Made by a program: the position numbers and the translations under genes. 64,000 nucleotides of DNA from the NCBI GenBank assembly GCA_024642065.1, contig JAHEBW010000001.1, forward strand, positions 108,963 through 172,962, read 5' to 3'. The DNA is from Polynucleobacter sp. (GTDB lineage Bacteria; Pseudomonadota; Gammaproteobacteria; Burkholderiales; Burkholderiaceae). Under the pieces are notes generated by a model that saw only the letters and a program-made list of their open reading frames with translations, was not told the origin of the DNA and made no database searches. Position 1 is the first letter of the stretch. Each line of letters begins with the position of its first letter. This document shows positions 1-9,375 of this stretch, one piece after another.

Positions 1-142
1 GGCCAGCATACTGACCACCATCAGAAAATGAATCCGGTGTGACGTTCAAGATCCCCATCACCACTGGTGAGGTTCTTTGCGTCCAATCAAAAAGAAAACG
101 CCCGCAGCGCCATGCCACGGGCGTTATATGTTGCTTCACCAT
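1..142 (-). CDS. folP: Dihydropteroate synthase, N-terminal part (cut by window edge)
   Basis: Makes 7,8-dihydropteroate from p-aminobenzoate and the pterin pyrophosphate in folate synthesis. Only the first 47 codons are inside the window; the gene runs off the left edge. The visible residues include CGRF near position 13 and the family signature MGILNVTPDSFSDGG at about 29-43, which binds the pterin diphosphate. The ATG overlaps the ftsH stop in a TAATG arrangement, so translation is probably coupled to ftsH. The ftsH-folP order is common in proteobacteria, with glmM usually next. The call rests on the signature and on synteny; the catalytic C-terminal part is not seen. Confidence 0.93.
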   Translation of the reverse strand, partial: MVKQHITPVAWRCGRFLFDWTQRTSPVVMGILNVTPDSFSDGGQYAG

Positions 143-2022
143 TAGGCCGCCGCTGGAGCGCCGCCCTCAGCGACAACAGGTGTGCCACCTGATGGACCGC
201 CGCTAGGTGTAGTTGGTGGGTATTTAGGTGGGCGTGGATCTTTACCAGCCATGATGTCACTCACCTGATCAGCATCAATGGTTTCCCATTCAAGCAATGC
301 CTTCACCATCACTTCTACTTTGTCTTTATTCTCTTCAAGAATCTTTTTAGCTACCGCATATTGTCTGTCCAAGATCGCACGGATCTCAACGTCCACTTTT
401 TGCTGCGTAGCTTCAGAAACTGATTTAGAGCTCATAGGTCCAAAAATACCTGGTTGATCTGCATCGACATAAACCATCGTGCCAAGCACTTCACTCATAC
501 CGTAACGAGTCACCATGTCACGTGCCATTTTTGTAGCGCGTTCAAAGTCATTCGATGCACCTGTACTGCTAGAGTTCAAGAAAATCTCTTCAGCTAAACG
601 GCCGCCAAACAAGATAGAAATTTCTTCTAGCATTTTGTCTTTGTACATATTGACTCTGTCGTGCTCAGGCAACTGCCATGTCACACCCAAAGCCCAACCA
701 CGAGGCATGATGCTGACCTTATGAACCGGATCAGCCTTTGGCAAGACCTTGGCAACTACTGCGTGACCTGACTCGTGATAAGCCGTATTGCGACGCTCTT
801 CTTCACGCATCACTGCTGACTTACGCTCGGGACCCATAAAGATTTTGTCTTTAGCATCTTCGAAGTCTTGCATGTCTACCGTGCGCTTATTGCGACGTGC
901 CGCAAACAAAGCTGATTCGTTCACTAAGTTAGCTAAATCTGCACCTGAGAAACCTGGAGTACCACGTGCCAATACTGCTGCATCAACGTCGCTGTTGATA
1001 GGCACTTTGCGCATATGTACTTTAAGAATCTGCTCACGACCACGAATATCAGGTAAACCAACGTGTACTTGACGGTCAAAACGACCTGGACGCAATAAAG
1101 CCTTATCTAAAACATCAGAACGGTTAGTAGCGGCAATCACGATCACACCACTGTTCGGCTCAAAACCATCCATCTCAACCAACATTTGGTTCAATGTTTG
1201 TTCGCGCTCATCGTTACCGCCACCAGTACCTGATCCACGATGACGACCCACCGCATCGATCTCGTCAATAAAGATGATGCATGGCGCTTGCTTCTTAGCG
1301 TTCTCGAACATATCGCGAACACGTGCAGCACCCACACCCACAAACATCTCAACGAAGTCTGAGCCAGAGATCGCAAAAAAAGGTACCTTAGCTTCACCTG
1401 CAATGGCTTTGGCTAATAAAGTTTTACCTGTTCCTGGAGGACCTACTAAAAGAACGCCTCTTGGAATATGACCACCTAATTTTTGGAACTTAGTAGGGTC
1501 TTTTAAGAAATCAACTAATTCGAATACTTCTTCTTTAGCTTCATCACATCCAGCAACATCAGCAAATGTGATGGCATTGGTGTTCTCATCAATTAAACGA
1601 GCTTTTGATTTACCAAAGGAGAAAGCACCGCCTTTGCCGCCACCTTGCATCTGACGCATCATCAAGAACCAGAAACCAATGATCAATAGTGTTGGGCCAA
1701 GATAGTAAAGCGCAGACACTAACAAGCTTTGCTCTTCTTCAGCCTTGCCTGTTACCTGAACGCCAAACTTCATGAGGTCACCCACCATCCAGATATCTCC
1801 CGGGCTGATCACAGAATACTTCTGACCATCAATTGGAGTTACTTGGATATTGCGACCCTGAACGTCAACTCTTTTAACTTTGCCATTTTTGGCATCATCC
1901 ATAAATTGAGTATATGTAACGTTTTCAGCAGCGCGAGGCTTATCAAATTGTTTGAAAACAGTGAATAGCACGAGGCCTACGATCAGCCACACACCAACCT
2001 TCTGTATCAAATTATTATTCAC
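142..2022 (-). CDS. ftsH: ATP-dependent zinc metalloprotease FtsH
   Basis: Inner-membrane AAA+ protease that extracts and degrades membrane proteins and short-lived regulators; in E. coli LpxC is a target. 626 aa, normal for the family. Two membrane segments (about 9-24 and 101-122) flank a small periplasmic domain. Walker A GPPGTGKT lies at 194-201, Walker B IIFIDE at about 249-254, the second region of homology at about 300-320, and the zinc site HESGH at 416-420. The C-terminal tail is rich in Gly, Pro and Ala. It follows rlmE at a 148-base gap that holds a terminator-like hairpin, so it probably also has its own promoter. folP is coupled downstream. Confidence 0.98.
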   Translation of the reverse strand: MNNNLIQKVGVWLIVGLVLFTVFKQFDKPRAAENVTYTQFMDDAKNGKVKRVDVQGRNIQVTPIDGQKYSVISPGDIWMVGDLMKFGVQVTGKAEEEQSLLVSALYYLGPTLLIIGFWFLMMRQMQGGGKGGAFSFGKSKARLIDENTNAITFADVAGCDEAKEEVFELVDFLKDPTKFQKLGGHIPRGVLLVGPPGTGKTLLAKAIAGEAKVPFFAISGSDFVEMFVGVGAARVRDMFENAKKQAPCIIFIDEIDAVGRHRGSGTGGGNDEREQTLNQMLVEMDGFEPNSGVIVIAATNRSDVLDKALLRPGRFDRQVHVGLPDIRGREQILKVHMRKVPINSDVDAAVLARGTPGFSGADLANLVNESALFAARRNKRTVDMQDFEDAKDKIFMGPERKSAVMREEERRNTAYHESGHAVVAKVLPKADPVHKVSIMPRGWALGVTWQLPEHDRVNMYKDKMLEEISILFGGRLAEEIFLNSSSTGASNDFERATKMARDMVTRYGMSEVLGTMVYVDADQPGIFGPMSSKSVSEATQQKVDVEIRAILDRQYAVAKKILEENKDKVEVMVKALLEWETIDADQVSDIMAGKDPRPPKYPPTTPSGGPSGGTPVVAEGGAPAAA

Positions 2023-2091
2023 AAAGCCTCCTTAAGGCAGATATATCTATACACATATGATTCTACTCTCTCCACTTTTCAAGTGCTTGAC

Positions 2092-2113
2092 TAAAAAAAT
2101 GGGGAATTCCCAT
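2092..2113 (-). terminator. Likely intrinsic terminator of rlmE
   Basis: On the minus strand a short hairpin (ATGGG, loop AATTC, CCCAT) is followed directly by seven T residues. It lies between the rlmE stop and the ftsH start. The stem is only 5 bp, so it may be leaky and let some rlmE transcripts continue into ftsH. Confidence 0.45.
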
Positions 2114-2170
2114 ATATTTATTGTGGTTTTAAGCGTTTTTGAACTTTTCAATGACGCTCAAAAGATCAAC

Positions 2171-2842
2171 TTACTTGAGATGTTTACCTAAAAGGAAGGT
2201 CTCTGCAGATTTATCTCGAGAAGCCTTAGGTTTTCTAGGAGAAACCACCTTAAAGACCTTTTTAAATGATTCCACGATTTGGCTATATCCACTGCCATGG
2301 AAGCACTTGATTAAGAGAGCGCCGTTGGGCTTTAAGTGTGCCTGGGCAAACTCTAATGCTAAATCTGCCAAATGCCCCATACGTGCAGCATCCGCAGTCG
2401 ATACGCCGGAGAGATTAGGCGCCATATCAGACAGCACCAAATCTACTTGAGGGCCATCTGCAGGGTTACCTGGCAATAGGGCCTCAAACTGCTTTAACAC
2501 CTCGTCTTCACGGAAGTCACCCTGAAGATAGGTCACATCAGCAATTTCATCCATCGGCAATATATCAATGGCCACAATCGTGCCATGTGGTTTGCCATCA
2601 GCTACGTTGGGGTTCTTTTTACCAAACTCCACCAAACGGTTACGAGCATATTGAGACCAACTTCCAGGAGTACTTCCCAAGTCCACTACCACCATGCCAG
2701 GACCAATCAAACGATCCTGCTCATCAATCTCTTTGAGCTTATAAGCAGCGCGTGCGCGATAACCCTCTCTCTGCGCCATCTTGACGTAGGGATCATTGAG
2801 ATGGTCATTTAGCCAATCTTTATTAAATTTATTCTTTGCCAC
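2171..2842 (-). CDS. rlmE: 23S rRNA 2'-O-methyltransferase RlmE (FtsJ/RrmJ)
   Basis: Methylates the 2'-O of a uridine in the A loop of 23S rRNA (U2552 in E. coli) late in 50S assembly. 223 aa, close to the family's roughly 210. The N-terminus has the RARAAYKL segment with a catalytic Lys (about 29-36), followed by the SAM motif [10 protein letters not shown] (about 53-62), the LVLSDMAPN motif with a catalytic Asp (about 135-143), and LIKCFHG with a catalytic Lys (about 178-184). It lies upstream of ftsH and divergent from yhbY, the usual proteobacterial order. Confidence 0.97.
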   Translation of the reverse strand: MAKNKFNKDWLNDHLNDPYVKMAQREGYRARAAYKLKEIDEQDRLIGPGMVVVDLGSTPGSWSQYARNRLVEFGKKNPNVADGKPHGTIVAIDILPMDEIADVTYLQGDFREDEVLKQFEALLPGNPADGPQVDLVLSDMAPNLSGVSTADAARMGHLADLALEFAQAHLKPNGALLIKCFHGSGYSQIVESFKKVFKVVSPRKPKASRDKSAETFLLGKHLK

Positions 2843-3013
2843 ACTTACCTGCTTCCTACTGATTGATTGCTACAAACAGCTTATTTTGTTAATTTTTAGT
2901 AATTATGCGAATTAATTAAGCACTTAATACCCTATTTTCCGCTGTTTTTGACTCAGTTCCACATTTACCTGCAATTTAATGGCTTATCATATGGGACTTC
3001 CAAAGAAATACCT

Positions 3014-3490
3014 ATGCCAAAACTAGAATTATCCTCTGCCGAACGTTCGGCACACCGCTCAGACGCTCATGCGTTAAAACCTATTGTTCTTATTGGTGCT
3101 GATGGCTTAACGCCTGCAGTAGTCAAAGAAGTGAACAATGGCCTCAATTTCCACGGCTTGATTAAAGTTCGTGTCTTTGGTGACGACCGCGAAGCGCGCG
3201 TTGCCATCTATGAACAACTTTGCGATGAGCTATCAGCTGCCCCTATTCAGCACATTGGCAAGCTCTTAGTTCTTTACAGACCTAAAGTTGAAAGAGAGTC
3301 CGAAGATAAACGTCGCAGCAAGAAGAGCGGCCCTAAGGTGGTGATGGTGAAAAAATTCACTCGCAACCCACAGCGTCGTCCTAAACCAGTTGCAACAACC
3401 GTTCTTGGTAACGAACGCGTAGCCGCAGGCGGCCAAGTAAAAAGAGCCAAACCTCGCCAGACCAGCGTTAAGAAACGCCAGCTCGGCTAA
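3014..3490 (+). CDS. yhbY: YhbY-like CRM-domain RNA-binding protein
   Basis: Small RNA-binding protein associated with 50S ribosome precursors. The CRM fold covers about residues 15-105, with the family's LKPIVLIGADGLTP start and a central GLIKVRVFG segment. The remaining 50 or so residues form a Lys/Arg-rich basic tail, typical of betaproteobacterial versions and longer than in E. coli (97 aa). I chose ATG 3014 (158 aa) because homologues begin close to the MPKLELS segment; an in-frame TTG at 2948 would add 22 residues with no family resemblance. Divergent from rlmE, suggesting shared use in ribosome assembly. Confidence 0.92.
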   Translation: MPKLELSSAERSAHRSDAHALKPIVLIGADGLTPAVVKEVNNGLNFHGLIKVRVFGDDREARVAIYEQLCDELSAAPIQHIGKLLVLYRPKVERESEDKRRSKKSGPKVVMVKKFTRNPQRRPKPVATTVLGNERVAAGGQVKRAKPRQTSVKKRQLG

Positions 3491-3512
3491 AAGTTTTTTA
3501 TTACTTCTAATG

Positions 3513-3543
3513 AATAAGCCACCTTTCGGTGGCTTATTTTTTT
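3513..3543 (+). terminator. Intrinsic terminator after yhbY
   Basis: A perfect 11-bp stem (AATAAGCCACC / GGTGGCTTATT) with a TTTC loop is followed by a run of T. It lies 22 bases after the yhbY stop. Confidence 0.9.
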
Positions 3544-3574
3544 CTTTGAATCTTCTTTGAATCTTCTTTGAGTT
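3542..3574 (+). repeat. Three-unit 11-bp tandem repeat
   Basis: The unit TTCTTTGAATC occurs twice exactly and a third time with two changes at its end. It lies between the yhbY terminator and the 3' end of the convergent DUF4149 gene. No function is apparent; it looks like replication slippage. Confidence 0.8.
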
Positions 3575-3607
3575 TTCTGTGTATTGCTCTTGTTGTTGAT
3601 TGAGATC

Positions 3608-4078
3608 TTAATTAACAGGCTTAGTTAAGCGCCACATCAACACCAAACCAATCAAGGATTGCAATAGGTACAGAGCGCTAGAAACACCATGTAAGCGGCC
3701 AAATGATTCAGCCAAAGGTGACAACATCACAGGAAAGCCATGACTCAAAGCTTCAACTCTTAAAGAGTTCATCATCGGCTGCAAGACAAAGGCCGTCGTG
3801 GCCGCACAAACCACCATCGCCAATAAATACCAACGAATATTTTTATAACGCTGTAAACCACGCTTCACCAATAAGTTGGCAAACACAATCAGTGCAACGC
3901 CTAACACCATGCTGATGGTGCCTTCAATCCTAAACAAAGCACCAGCCACCATACCTGCCACTTGGCGATCAGTTAGTGTTGCAAACAAAGTGGGCGCAAC
4001 AACATAACCAATCGTCACAAGCGTACCCACCCAAAGCGTTAGGATAAATACAAACAGTCTTTGAGCAGTGATGTGCAT
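3608..4078 (-). CDS. DUF4149 family membrane protein
   Basis: 156 aa with four predicted membrane helices (about 7-28, 44-66, 79-102, 128-150). The N-terminal WVGTLVTIGYVVAPTLF segment followed by a helical bundle matches the DUF4149 (TMEM205-like) family as I know it. The biochemical function is unknown. It ends convergently with yhbY and starts 12 bases after the greA stop on the same strand, so greA and this gene are probably co-transcribed. This greA-DUF4149 pairing is common in Burkholderiales. Confidence 0.85.
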   Translation of the reverse strand: MHITAQRLFVFILTLWVGTLVTIGYVVAPTLFATLTDRQVAGMVAGALFRIEGTISMVLGVALIVFANLLVKRGLQRYKNIRWYLLAMVVCAATTAFVLQPMMNSLRVEALSHGFPVMLSPLAESFGRLHGVSSALYLLQSLIGLVLMWRLTKPVN

Positions 4079-4090
4079 GTGATGAATAGC

Positions 4091-4567
4091 TTAGATGTAA
4101 TTAACGCTTAGGATTTCAACTTCACGATTGCCACCTGGTGATGAGAATGTAGCCACATCACCTTCTTCTTTGCCAATCAATGCACGAGCGATCGGTGAGC
4201 TAATAGAGATCTTGCCAGCATCTAAATCGGCCTCATCATCACCAACGATTTGGTATTTGGCTTTTTTGCCATCTTCCAAATCTTCTAATTCAACAGTAGC
4301 GCCAAAAACAATACGGCCTTCTACATCGAGTGTGCTTGGATCAATAATTTGAGCAGCAGCTAGCTTGCCTTCTAGCTCTTGAATACGGCCTTCAATAAAT
4401 GCCTGCTTTTCTTTAGCAGCATCGTATTCAGCATTTTCAGACAAGTCACCCTGGGCACGAGCTTCAGAGATAGAGTTGATCACCGCTGGGCGTTCAACGT
4501 GCTTCAAATTATGTAGCTCTTGCTTTAAAAGCTCAGCGCCATGTCTTGTAATAGGAATCGTACTCAT
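4091..4567 (-). CDS. greA: Transcription elongation factor GreA
   Basis: Rescues backtracked RNA polymerase by stimulating transcript cleavage through the secondary channel. 158 aa, the standard length. An N-terminal antiparallel coiled coil (about 1-75) carries the acidic tip, seen in the [14 protein letters not shown] segment, and the C-terminal FKBP-like domain (about 80-158) ends with typical [11 protein letters not shown] and EVEILSV segments. It follows carB on the same strand, separated by a hairpin. A GreB paralogue is encoded at 61205-61690. Confidence 0.97.
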   Translation of the reverse strand: MSTIPITRHGAELLKQELHNLKHVERPAVINSISEARAQGDLSENAEYDAAKEKQAFIEGRIQELEGKLAAAQIIDPSTLDVEGRIVFGATVELEDLEDGKKAKYQIVGDDEADLDAGKISISSPIARALIGKEEGDVATFSSPGGNREVEILSVNYI

Positions 4568-4603
4568 GAATCTACATCCAAACTCTAATTAATTGAAGAA
4601 GAA

Positions 4604-4629
4604 ATGACTGGTAGTGAACTACCAGTCAT
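4604..4629 (-). terminator. Hairpin terminator between carB and greA
   Basis: A perfect 11-bp stem (ATGACTGGTAG / CTACCAGTCAT) with a 4-base loop. Read from carB it is followed by the U-rich TTTCTTCTTC. Read the other way it is followed by an even better T run, but no plus-strand gene feeds it. Probable carAB terminator. Confidence 0.8.
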
Positions 4630-4682
4630 TTTTGTTTTTTACAGCTTAATTTTATATCTATGTTGATATTTAGGTTGCTATC

Positions 4683-7600
4683 TTATAAAGAAGCGTGCAG
4701 ACCTTGCAAGTCATAAACTTCCAATTGGTCAATAGCCTTAATACCAGCAACAGCTGCTTTAGCACCACTAATCGTTGTGTAATAAGTAACACGATTAGCT
4801 TGCGCTGTTGTACGAATCGATCTTGAATCAGCAATCGCTGTTCTTGTCTCATCAACAGTTGTAAATACCAAAGCAATCTCACCGTTTTTGATCATATCCA
4901 CAATATGTGGACGGCCATCTTTCACTTTATTCACACGCTTCACAGGTACACCTGCCGCTTCAATCGCCGCAGCCGTGCCTTGTGTCGCCACAATGGAGTA
5001 ACCCATGCCATTGAGCATTTGAGCTACTTCAACAGCCTTTGCTTTGTCGCTATCTTTAACTGTTAATAAAACAGTTCCTGATTTTGGCAAAGTTGTACTA
5101 GCCGCTAACTGTGATTTGAATAAAGCTTCACCGAAAGTTTTACCTACGCCCATGACCTCGCCTGTTGAACGCATTTCTGGTCCAAGAATTGGGTCAACAC
5201 CTGGGAATTTATTGAATGGGAACACAGCTTCTTTAACAGAGAAGTATGGAGGAATCACTTCTTCACCAATACCTTGCTGATCCAAGCTTTGTCCTGCCAT
5301 ACAACGGGCAGCAATCTTAGCTAACTGTAAACCTGTTGCTTTTGATACATATGGAACAGTTCTTGATGCACGTGGATTCACTTCCAAGACATACACAATG
5401 TCTTTGCCATCTACTTGCTGAATCGCAAACTGCACGTTCATCAAACCAATCACATTGAGGCCTTTAGCCATCGCTGCAGTTTGACGACGCATTTCATCAA
5501 CAGTTTCTTTTGATAATGAATATGGTGGCAATGAACATGCTGAGTCACCTGAGTGAACACCCGCCTGCTCGATATGCTCCATCACGCCACCAATGAACAC
5601 TCTCTTACCATCAGAGATACAGTCCACATCGCACTCAATCGCATCATTCAAGAAACGATCTAATAGAACTGGTGAATCATGAGAAACCTTTACAGCCTCA
5701 CGCATATAACGCTCGAGGTCACGGCCATCATGAACGATTTCCATCGCACGACCACCCAATACATAAGATGGACGAACAACTAATGGGTAACCAATCTCAT
5801 CCGCTAACTTCAGAGCCTCAGGTTCTGTACGGGCCGTTCTATTAGGTGGCTGACGCAAACCTAAATCTTGCAATAATTTTTGGAAACGCTCACGGTCTTC
5901 AGCAGCATCGATCATGTCTGGGCTAGTACCAATAATAGGTACGCCGTTGGCTTCTAAATCAAGCGCTAGCTTCAATGGCGTTTGACCACCGTACTGAACA
6001 ATTACACCCTTTGGTTTTTCAATCGCAACGATCTCTAAAACATCTTCAAGTGTTAATGGCTCAAAGTACAAACGATCAGAAGTGTCATAGTCAGTAGAAA
6101 CAGTTTCTGGGTTGCAGTTCACCATGATGGTTTCGTAACCATCATCACGCATAGCTAAGGCAGCGTGTACGCAGCAGTAGTCAAACTCAATACCTTGACC
6201 AATACGGTTAGGACCACCACCTAAAACCATGATCTTTTCTTTGGTTGTTGGCTGTGATTCGCACTCACCATGCTCCGCTTCGTAGCAAGAGTACATATAG
6301 GCTGTGTTCGTTGAGAACTCAGCCGCACAAGTATCTACACGCTTGTAAACAGGTCTTACTTTTAATGCATGGCGTGCTTCACGCACAGCTTTTGCATCCG
6401 TCTTTAACAATTTAGCTAAACGACGATCTGAGAAACCTTTTTGTTTTACAAAGCGCAACTCTTGAGCTGTTAGATCTTTTAATTGACGAGTTTGTAGTTT
6501 CTTTTCAATTTCAATGATTTCTGAAATTTGCGCCAAGAACCATGGGTCAATTGCTGTATTGGTGAATGCCTCTTCCTGAGTCATACCCATTCTGAATGCA
6601 TCGCCCAAATACCAAATACGATCTGGACCTGGCTCACGGATCTCTTGAGTGATTTCATCAAGGTCTGTTGACACTTCATCCAAGCCATCAACACCCACTT
6701 CTAATCCACGCAAAGCCTTTTGGAAAGACTCTTGGAATGTGCGGCCAATCGCCATCACCTCACCAACAGACTTCATCTGTGTAGTTAAGCGTTTATCAGC
6801 TGCTGGGAATTTTTCGAATGCAAAACGAGGAATCTTGGTAACAACATAGTCAATGGATGGCTCAAACGATGCTGGTGTTTTGCCACCAGTAATATCGTTT
6901 TGCAATTCGTCTAATGTGAAACCAACAGCCAACTTGGCAGCAATCTTCGCAATTGGGAAGCCAGTTGCTTTTGATGCCAAGGCAGATGAACGTGACACAC
7001 GAGGATTCATTTCAATCACGATCATGCGGCCATCAACTGGGTTGATAGAGAACTGAACGTTAGAACCACCTGTATCAACACCAATCTCACGTAAAACAGC
7101 CAATGAGGCGTTACGTAAAATCTGATACTCACGATCGGTTAATGTTTGCGCAGGCGCTACAGTGATCGAGTCACCAGTATGCACACCCATTGGATCTAAG
7201 TTTTCAATCGAACAAACGATGATGCAGTTGTCCTTACGGTCACGCACCACTTCCATCTCGTATTCTTTCCAACCTAACAATGACTCTTCAATTAAGAGCT
7301 CACGTGTTGGAGAAAGATCGAGACCACGTTTACAAATTTCTTCAAATTCTTCGCGGTTATAAGCAATACCACCGCCTGAACCACCCATCGTGAATGATGG
7401 ACGAATAATCACAGGGTAACCAGCACCACCCGTTTCAACAGCAATTTGCTGTTGAACTGTGTGAGCTTCTTCTAATGAGTGAGCAATGCCAGATTTTGCA
7501 GAACCCAGACCAATTTTGGTCATGGCTTCTTTGAACTTTTGACGATCTTCAGCTTTATCAATCGCTTCTGGAGATGCGCCAATTAATTCGCACTTGTATT

Positions 7601-7928
7601 TATCGAGAACACCATGGCGATGCAAATCAAGCGCGCAGTTCAAGGCAGTTTGTCCGCCCATGGTTGGCAAGATGGCATCTGGTTTTTCTTTGGCAATAAT
7701 GCGCTCTACTACTTCCCATGTGATGGGTTCGATGTAAGTCACATCAGCCATCTCAGGGTCTGTCATGATGGTCGCAGGATTACTGTTCACCAAAATAACG
7801 CGGTAACCTTCTGATCTCAAAGCTTTACAAGCTTGAGCACCTGAATAGTCGAACTCACAGGCCTGTCCAATGACGATTGGACCTGCGCCAATAATGAGGA
7901 TACTTTTTATGTCGGTACGCTTAGGCAT
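4683..7928 (-). CDS. carB: Carbamoyl-phosphate synthase large subunit
   Basis: Makes carbamoyl phosphate from ammonia (supplied by CarA), bicarbonate and two ATP, feeding arginine and pyrimidine synthesis. 1081 aa, as expected. Two homologous ATP-grasp halves are visible: the first begins with [12 protein letters not shown] (about 12-23) and the second with [12 protein letters not shown] (about 570). The Gly-rich FTMGGSGGG and the matching VLGGRAME segments are the ATP-binding loops. The last 140 or so residues form the methylglyoxal-synthase-like allosteric domain, which in E. coli binds UMP and ornithine. It starts 9 bases after carA and forms an operon with it. Confidence 0.98.
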   Translation of the reverse strand: MPKRTDIKSILIIGAGPIVIGQACEFDYSGAQACKALRSEGYRVILVNSNPATIMTDPEMADVTYIEPITWEVVERIIAKEKPDAILPTMGGQTALNCALDLHRHGVLDKYKCELIGASPEAIDKAEDRQKFKEAMTKIGLGSAKSGIAHSLEEAHTVQQQIAVETGGAGYPVIIRPSFTMGGSGGGIAYNREEFEEICKRGLDLSPTRELLIEESLLGWKEYEMEVVRDRKDNCIIVCSIENLDPMGVHTGDSITVAPAQTLTDREYQILRNASLAVLREIGVDTGGSNVQFSINPVDGRMIVIEMNPRVSRSSALASKATGFPIAKIAAKLAVGFTLDELQNDITGGKTPASFEPSIDYVVTKIPRFAFEKFPAADKRLTTQMKSVGEVMAIGRTFQESFQKALRGLEVGVDGLDEVSTDLDEITQEIREPGPDRIWYLGDAFRMGMTQEEAFTNTAIDPWFLAQISEIIEIEKKLQTRQLKDLTAQELRFVKQKGFSDRRLAKLLKTDAKAVREARHALKVRPVYKRVDTCAAEFSTNTAYMYSCYEAEHGECESQPTTKEKIMVLGGGPNRIGQGIEFDYCCVHAALAMRDDGYETIMVNCNPETVSTDYDTSDRLYFEPLTLEDVLEIVAIEKPKGVIVQYGGQTPLKLALDLEANGVPIIGTSPDMIDAAEDRERFQKLLQDLGLRQPPNRTARTEPEALKLADEIGYPLVVRPSYVLGGRAMEIVHDGRDLERYMREAVKVSHDSPVLLDRFLNDAIECDVDCISDGKRVFIGGVMEHIEQAGVHSGDSACSLPPYSLSKETVDEMRRQTAAMAKGLNVIGLMNVQFAIQQVDGKDIVYVLEVNPRASRTVPYVSKATGLQLAKIAARCMAGQSLDQQGIGEEVIPPYFSVKEAVFPFNKFPGVDPILGPEMRSTGEVMGVGKTFGEALFKSQLAASTTLPKSGTVLLTVKDSDKAKAVEVAQMLNGMGYSIVATQGTAAAIEAAGVPVKRVNKVKDGRPHIVDMIKNGEIALVFTTVDETRTAIADSRSIRTTAQANRVTYYTTISGAKAAVAGIKAIDQLEVYDLQGLHASL

Positions 7929-7937
7929 TCGTCAATC

Positions 7938-9104
7938 TCACATCAATTTAATAAAGCGATCAAACAAGTACGCAATGTCATGCGGTCCTGGTGATGCCTC
8001 TGGGTGACCTTGGAAACAAAAAGCTGGCTTATCAGTCCAAGCCAAACCTTGCAATGAACCATCAAACAAAGACACATGTGTTGGTCTTACGTTTGCTGGA
8101 AGAGTTGCTGCATCAACAGCAAACCCGTGGTTTTGTGAAGTAATCACCACACGACCGTTATCCAAATCTTTCACTGGATGGTTGGCACCGTGATGACCAA
8201 ATTTCATTTTGAGAGTTTTTGCACCAGCTGCTAAACCCATAATTTGATGACCCAAGCAAATACCAAAAGTAGGAATGCTTTGATCAATAAATGTTTTAGC
8301 TGCAGCAATCGCGTAATCACATGGCTCAGGATCTCCAGGGCCATTCGATAAAAACACACCGTCTGGTTTCATTGCAAGCACATCTGCCGCTGGCGTCTTA
8401 GCAGGAACCACTGTGATTCTGCAGCCACGCTCAGACAACATACGAAGAATATTGCGCTTCACACCAAAGTCATAAGCCACCACATGCTTCAATGGCTTTT
8501 CTAATTGTTTAAAACCTGGTTTGCCGTTATCAGCATTTAGGCCCCACTCGCCTTCAGTCCACTCGTAAGCAGTCTTTGTGGTTACTACTTGCGCTAAATC
8601 TGAACCAGCCATGCCAGGGAAACCTTTAGCAGCAGCCAAGGCTTTTTCAGTTACAGACTGTAATGAGTCGCCTAACTTGCCAGCGACAATCGCGCCAGGT
8701 TGTGCGCCCTTGTCGCGCAAGATGCGGGTTAATTTGCGAGTATCAATACCTGCGATACCTACAACGCCTTCACCAACCAAATAATCGCTTAGAGTTTTTT
8801 CTGAGCGGAAATTTGAAGCGATGAGTGATAAATCTTTAATGATGAGACCAGCAGCGTAAATTTTTCCAGACTCTCGGTCTTGATCATTTACACCAACGTT
8901 ACCAATATGTGGGTAAGTCAATGTCACCAATTGATTGGTGTAGCTTGGATCTGTGAGGATTTCTTGGTAACCAGTCAGAGCTGTGTTGAAAACAACTTCG
9001 CCGGCTGATTGGCCAACGGCACCAATGCTATAACCTGGAAAAATAGTTCCATCGGCAAGTGCCAAAACTGCTGGGGATAAAGAAGGAATTAACTGTGGCA
9101 GCAA
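7938..9104 (-). CDS. carA: Carbamoyl-phosphate synthase small (glutaminase) subunit
   Basis: Class I glutamine amidotransferase that hydrolyses glutamine and channels ammonia to CarB. The N-terminal CarA domain is followed by the amidotransferase domain with LSNGPGDP, the nucleophile Cys in FGICLGHQ, and a C-terminal [13 protein letters not shown] with His and Glu of the triad. I prefer the TTG at 9104 (388 aa): GGAG lies 7 bases upstream, and homologues start just before the [12 protein letters not shown] segment. An in-frame ATG at 9140 would add 12 residues and lies in the predicted leader. The upstream leader looks regulated (see 9144-9268). Confidence 0.95.
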   Translation of the reverse strand: MLPQLIPSLSPAVLALADGTIFPGYSIGAVGQSAGEVVFNTALTGYQEILTDPSYTNQLVTLTYPHIGNVGVNDQDRESGKIYAAGLIIKDLSLIASNFRSEKTLSDYLVGEGVVGIAGIDTRKLTRILRDKGAQPGAIVAGKLGDSLQSVTEKALAAAKGFPGMAGSDLAQVVTTKTAYEWTEGEWGLNADNGKPGFKQLEKPLKHVVAYDFGVKRNILRMLSERGCRITVVPAKTPAADVLAMKPDGVFLSNGPGDPEPCDYAIAAAKTFIDQSIPTFGICLGHQIMGLAAGAKTLKMKFGHHGANHPVKDLDNGRVVITSQNHGFAVDAATLPANVRPTHVSLFDGSLQGLAWTDKPAFCFQGHPEASPGPHDIAYLFDRFIKLM

Positions 9105-9143
9105 AGGTATTCTCCAAAGCCCTACTGCCATCCGACACATCCC

Positions 9144-9268
9144 TGATCCGGAAAAGACACCTCCGGTCTGAGTATTTTCGGGAGGTATATGTGTCTTTAA
9201 GCGCTAGGGCAAGTATCTAATAATTTAACTACGAAATTATACCTCACCGGCCCCTCTTGATCCGGAAA
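9144..9268 (-). promoter_or_regulatory. carA promoter and structured leader
   Basis: A consensus -10 box TATAAT lies at 9236-9241 on the minus strand, so transcription should start near 9229, giving a leader of about 125 bases before the TTG start. The leader holds a hairpin (9155-9196): AGAC plus ACCTCC pair with GGAGGT plus GTCT across a small bulge, followed by TTTTCC. The 11-mer TTTCCGGATCA occurs twice on this strand, once over the -35 region (9258-9268) and once just downstream of the hairpin (9144-9154), spaced 114 bases apart. This suggests an operator pair and/or attenuation by pyrimidine or arginine supply, which is inference. Confidence 0.5.
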
Positions 9269-9321
9269 TACCCTAGTGGGGTCTTTGATGAATGCAAATA
9301 AAACCTATATTAATCAATGAC

Positions 9322-9354
9322 CTGAAAACAAATTAGGGCTCCGAAGAGCCCTAA
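9322..9354 (-). terminator. Intrinsic terminator of prpE
   Basis: On the minus strand a 9-bp stem (TTAGGGCTC / GAGCCCTAA) closed by a stable TTCG tetraloop is followed by a T-rich stretch (TTTGTTTT). It lies about 20 bases after the prpE stop. Confidence 0.9.
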
Positions 9355-9375
9355 TTCTGACAAAGCAAGTGGCTA

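Noticed and set aside
3542..3574. Tandem 11-bp repeats as the start of a CRISPR-like or integrated array
   Set aside because: Only three short units with no spacers, lying in a terminator-flanked gap.
9105..9140. Upstream in-frame ATG codons extending CarA by up to 12 residues
   Set aside because: The ribosome-binding site GGAG fits the TTG at 9104, and the extension has no likeness to CarA N-termini. It cannot be fully excluded.
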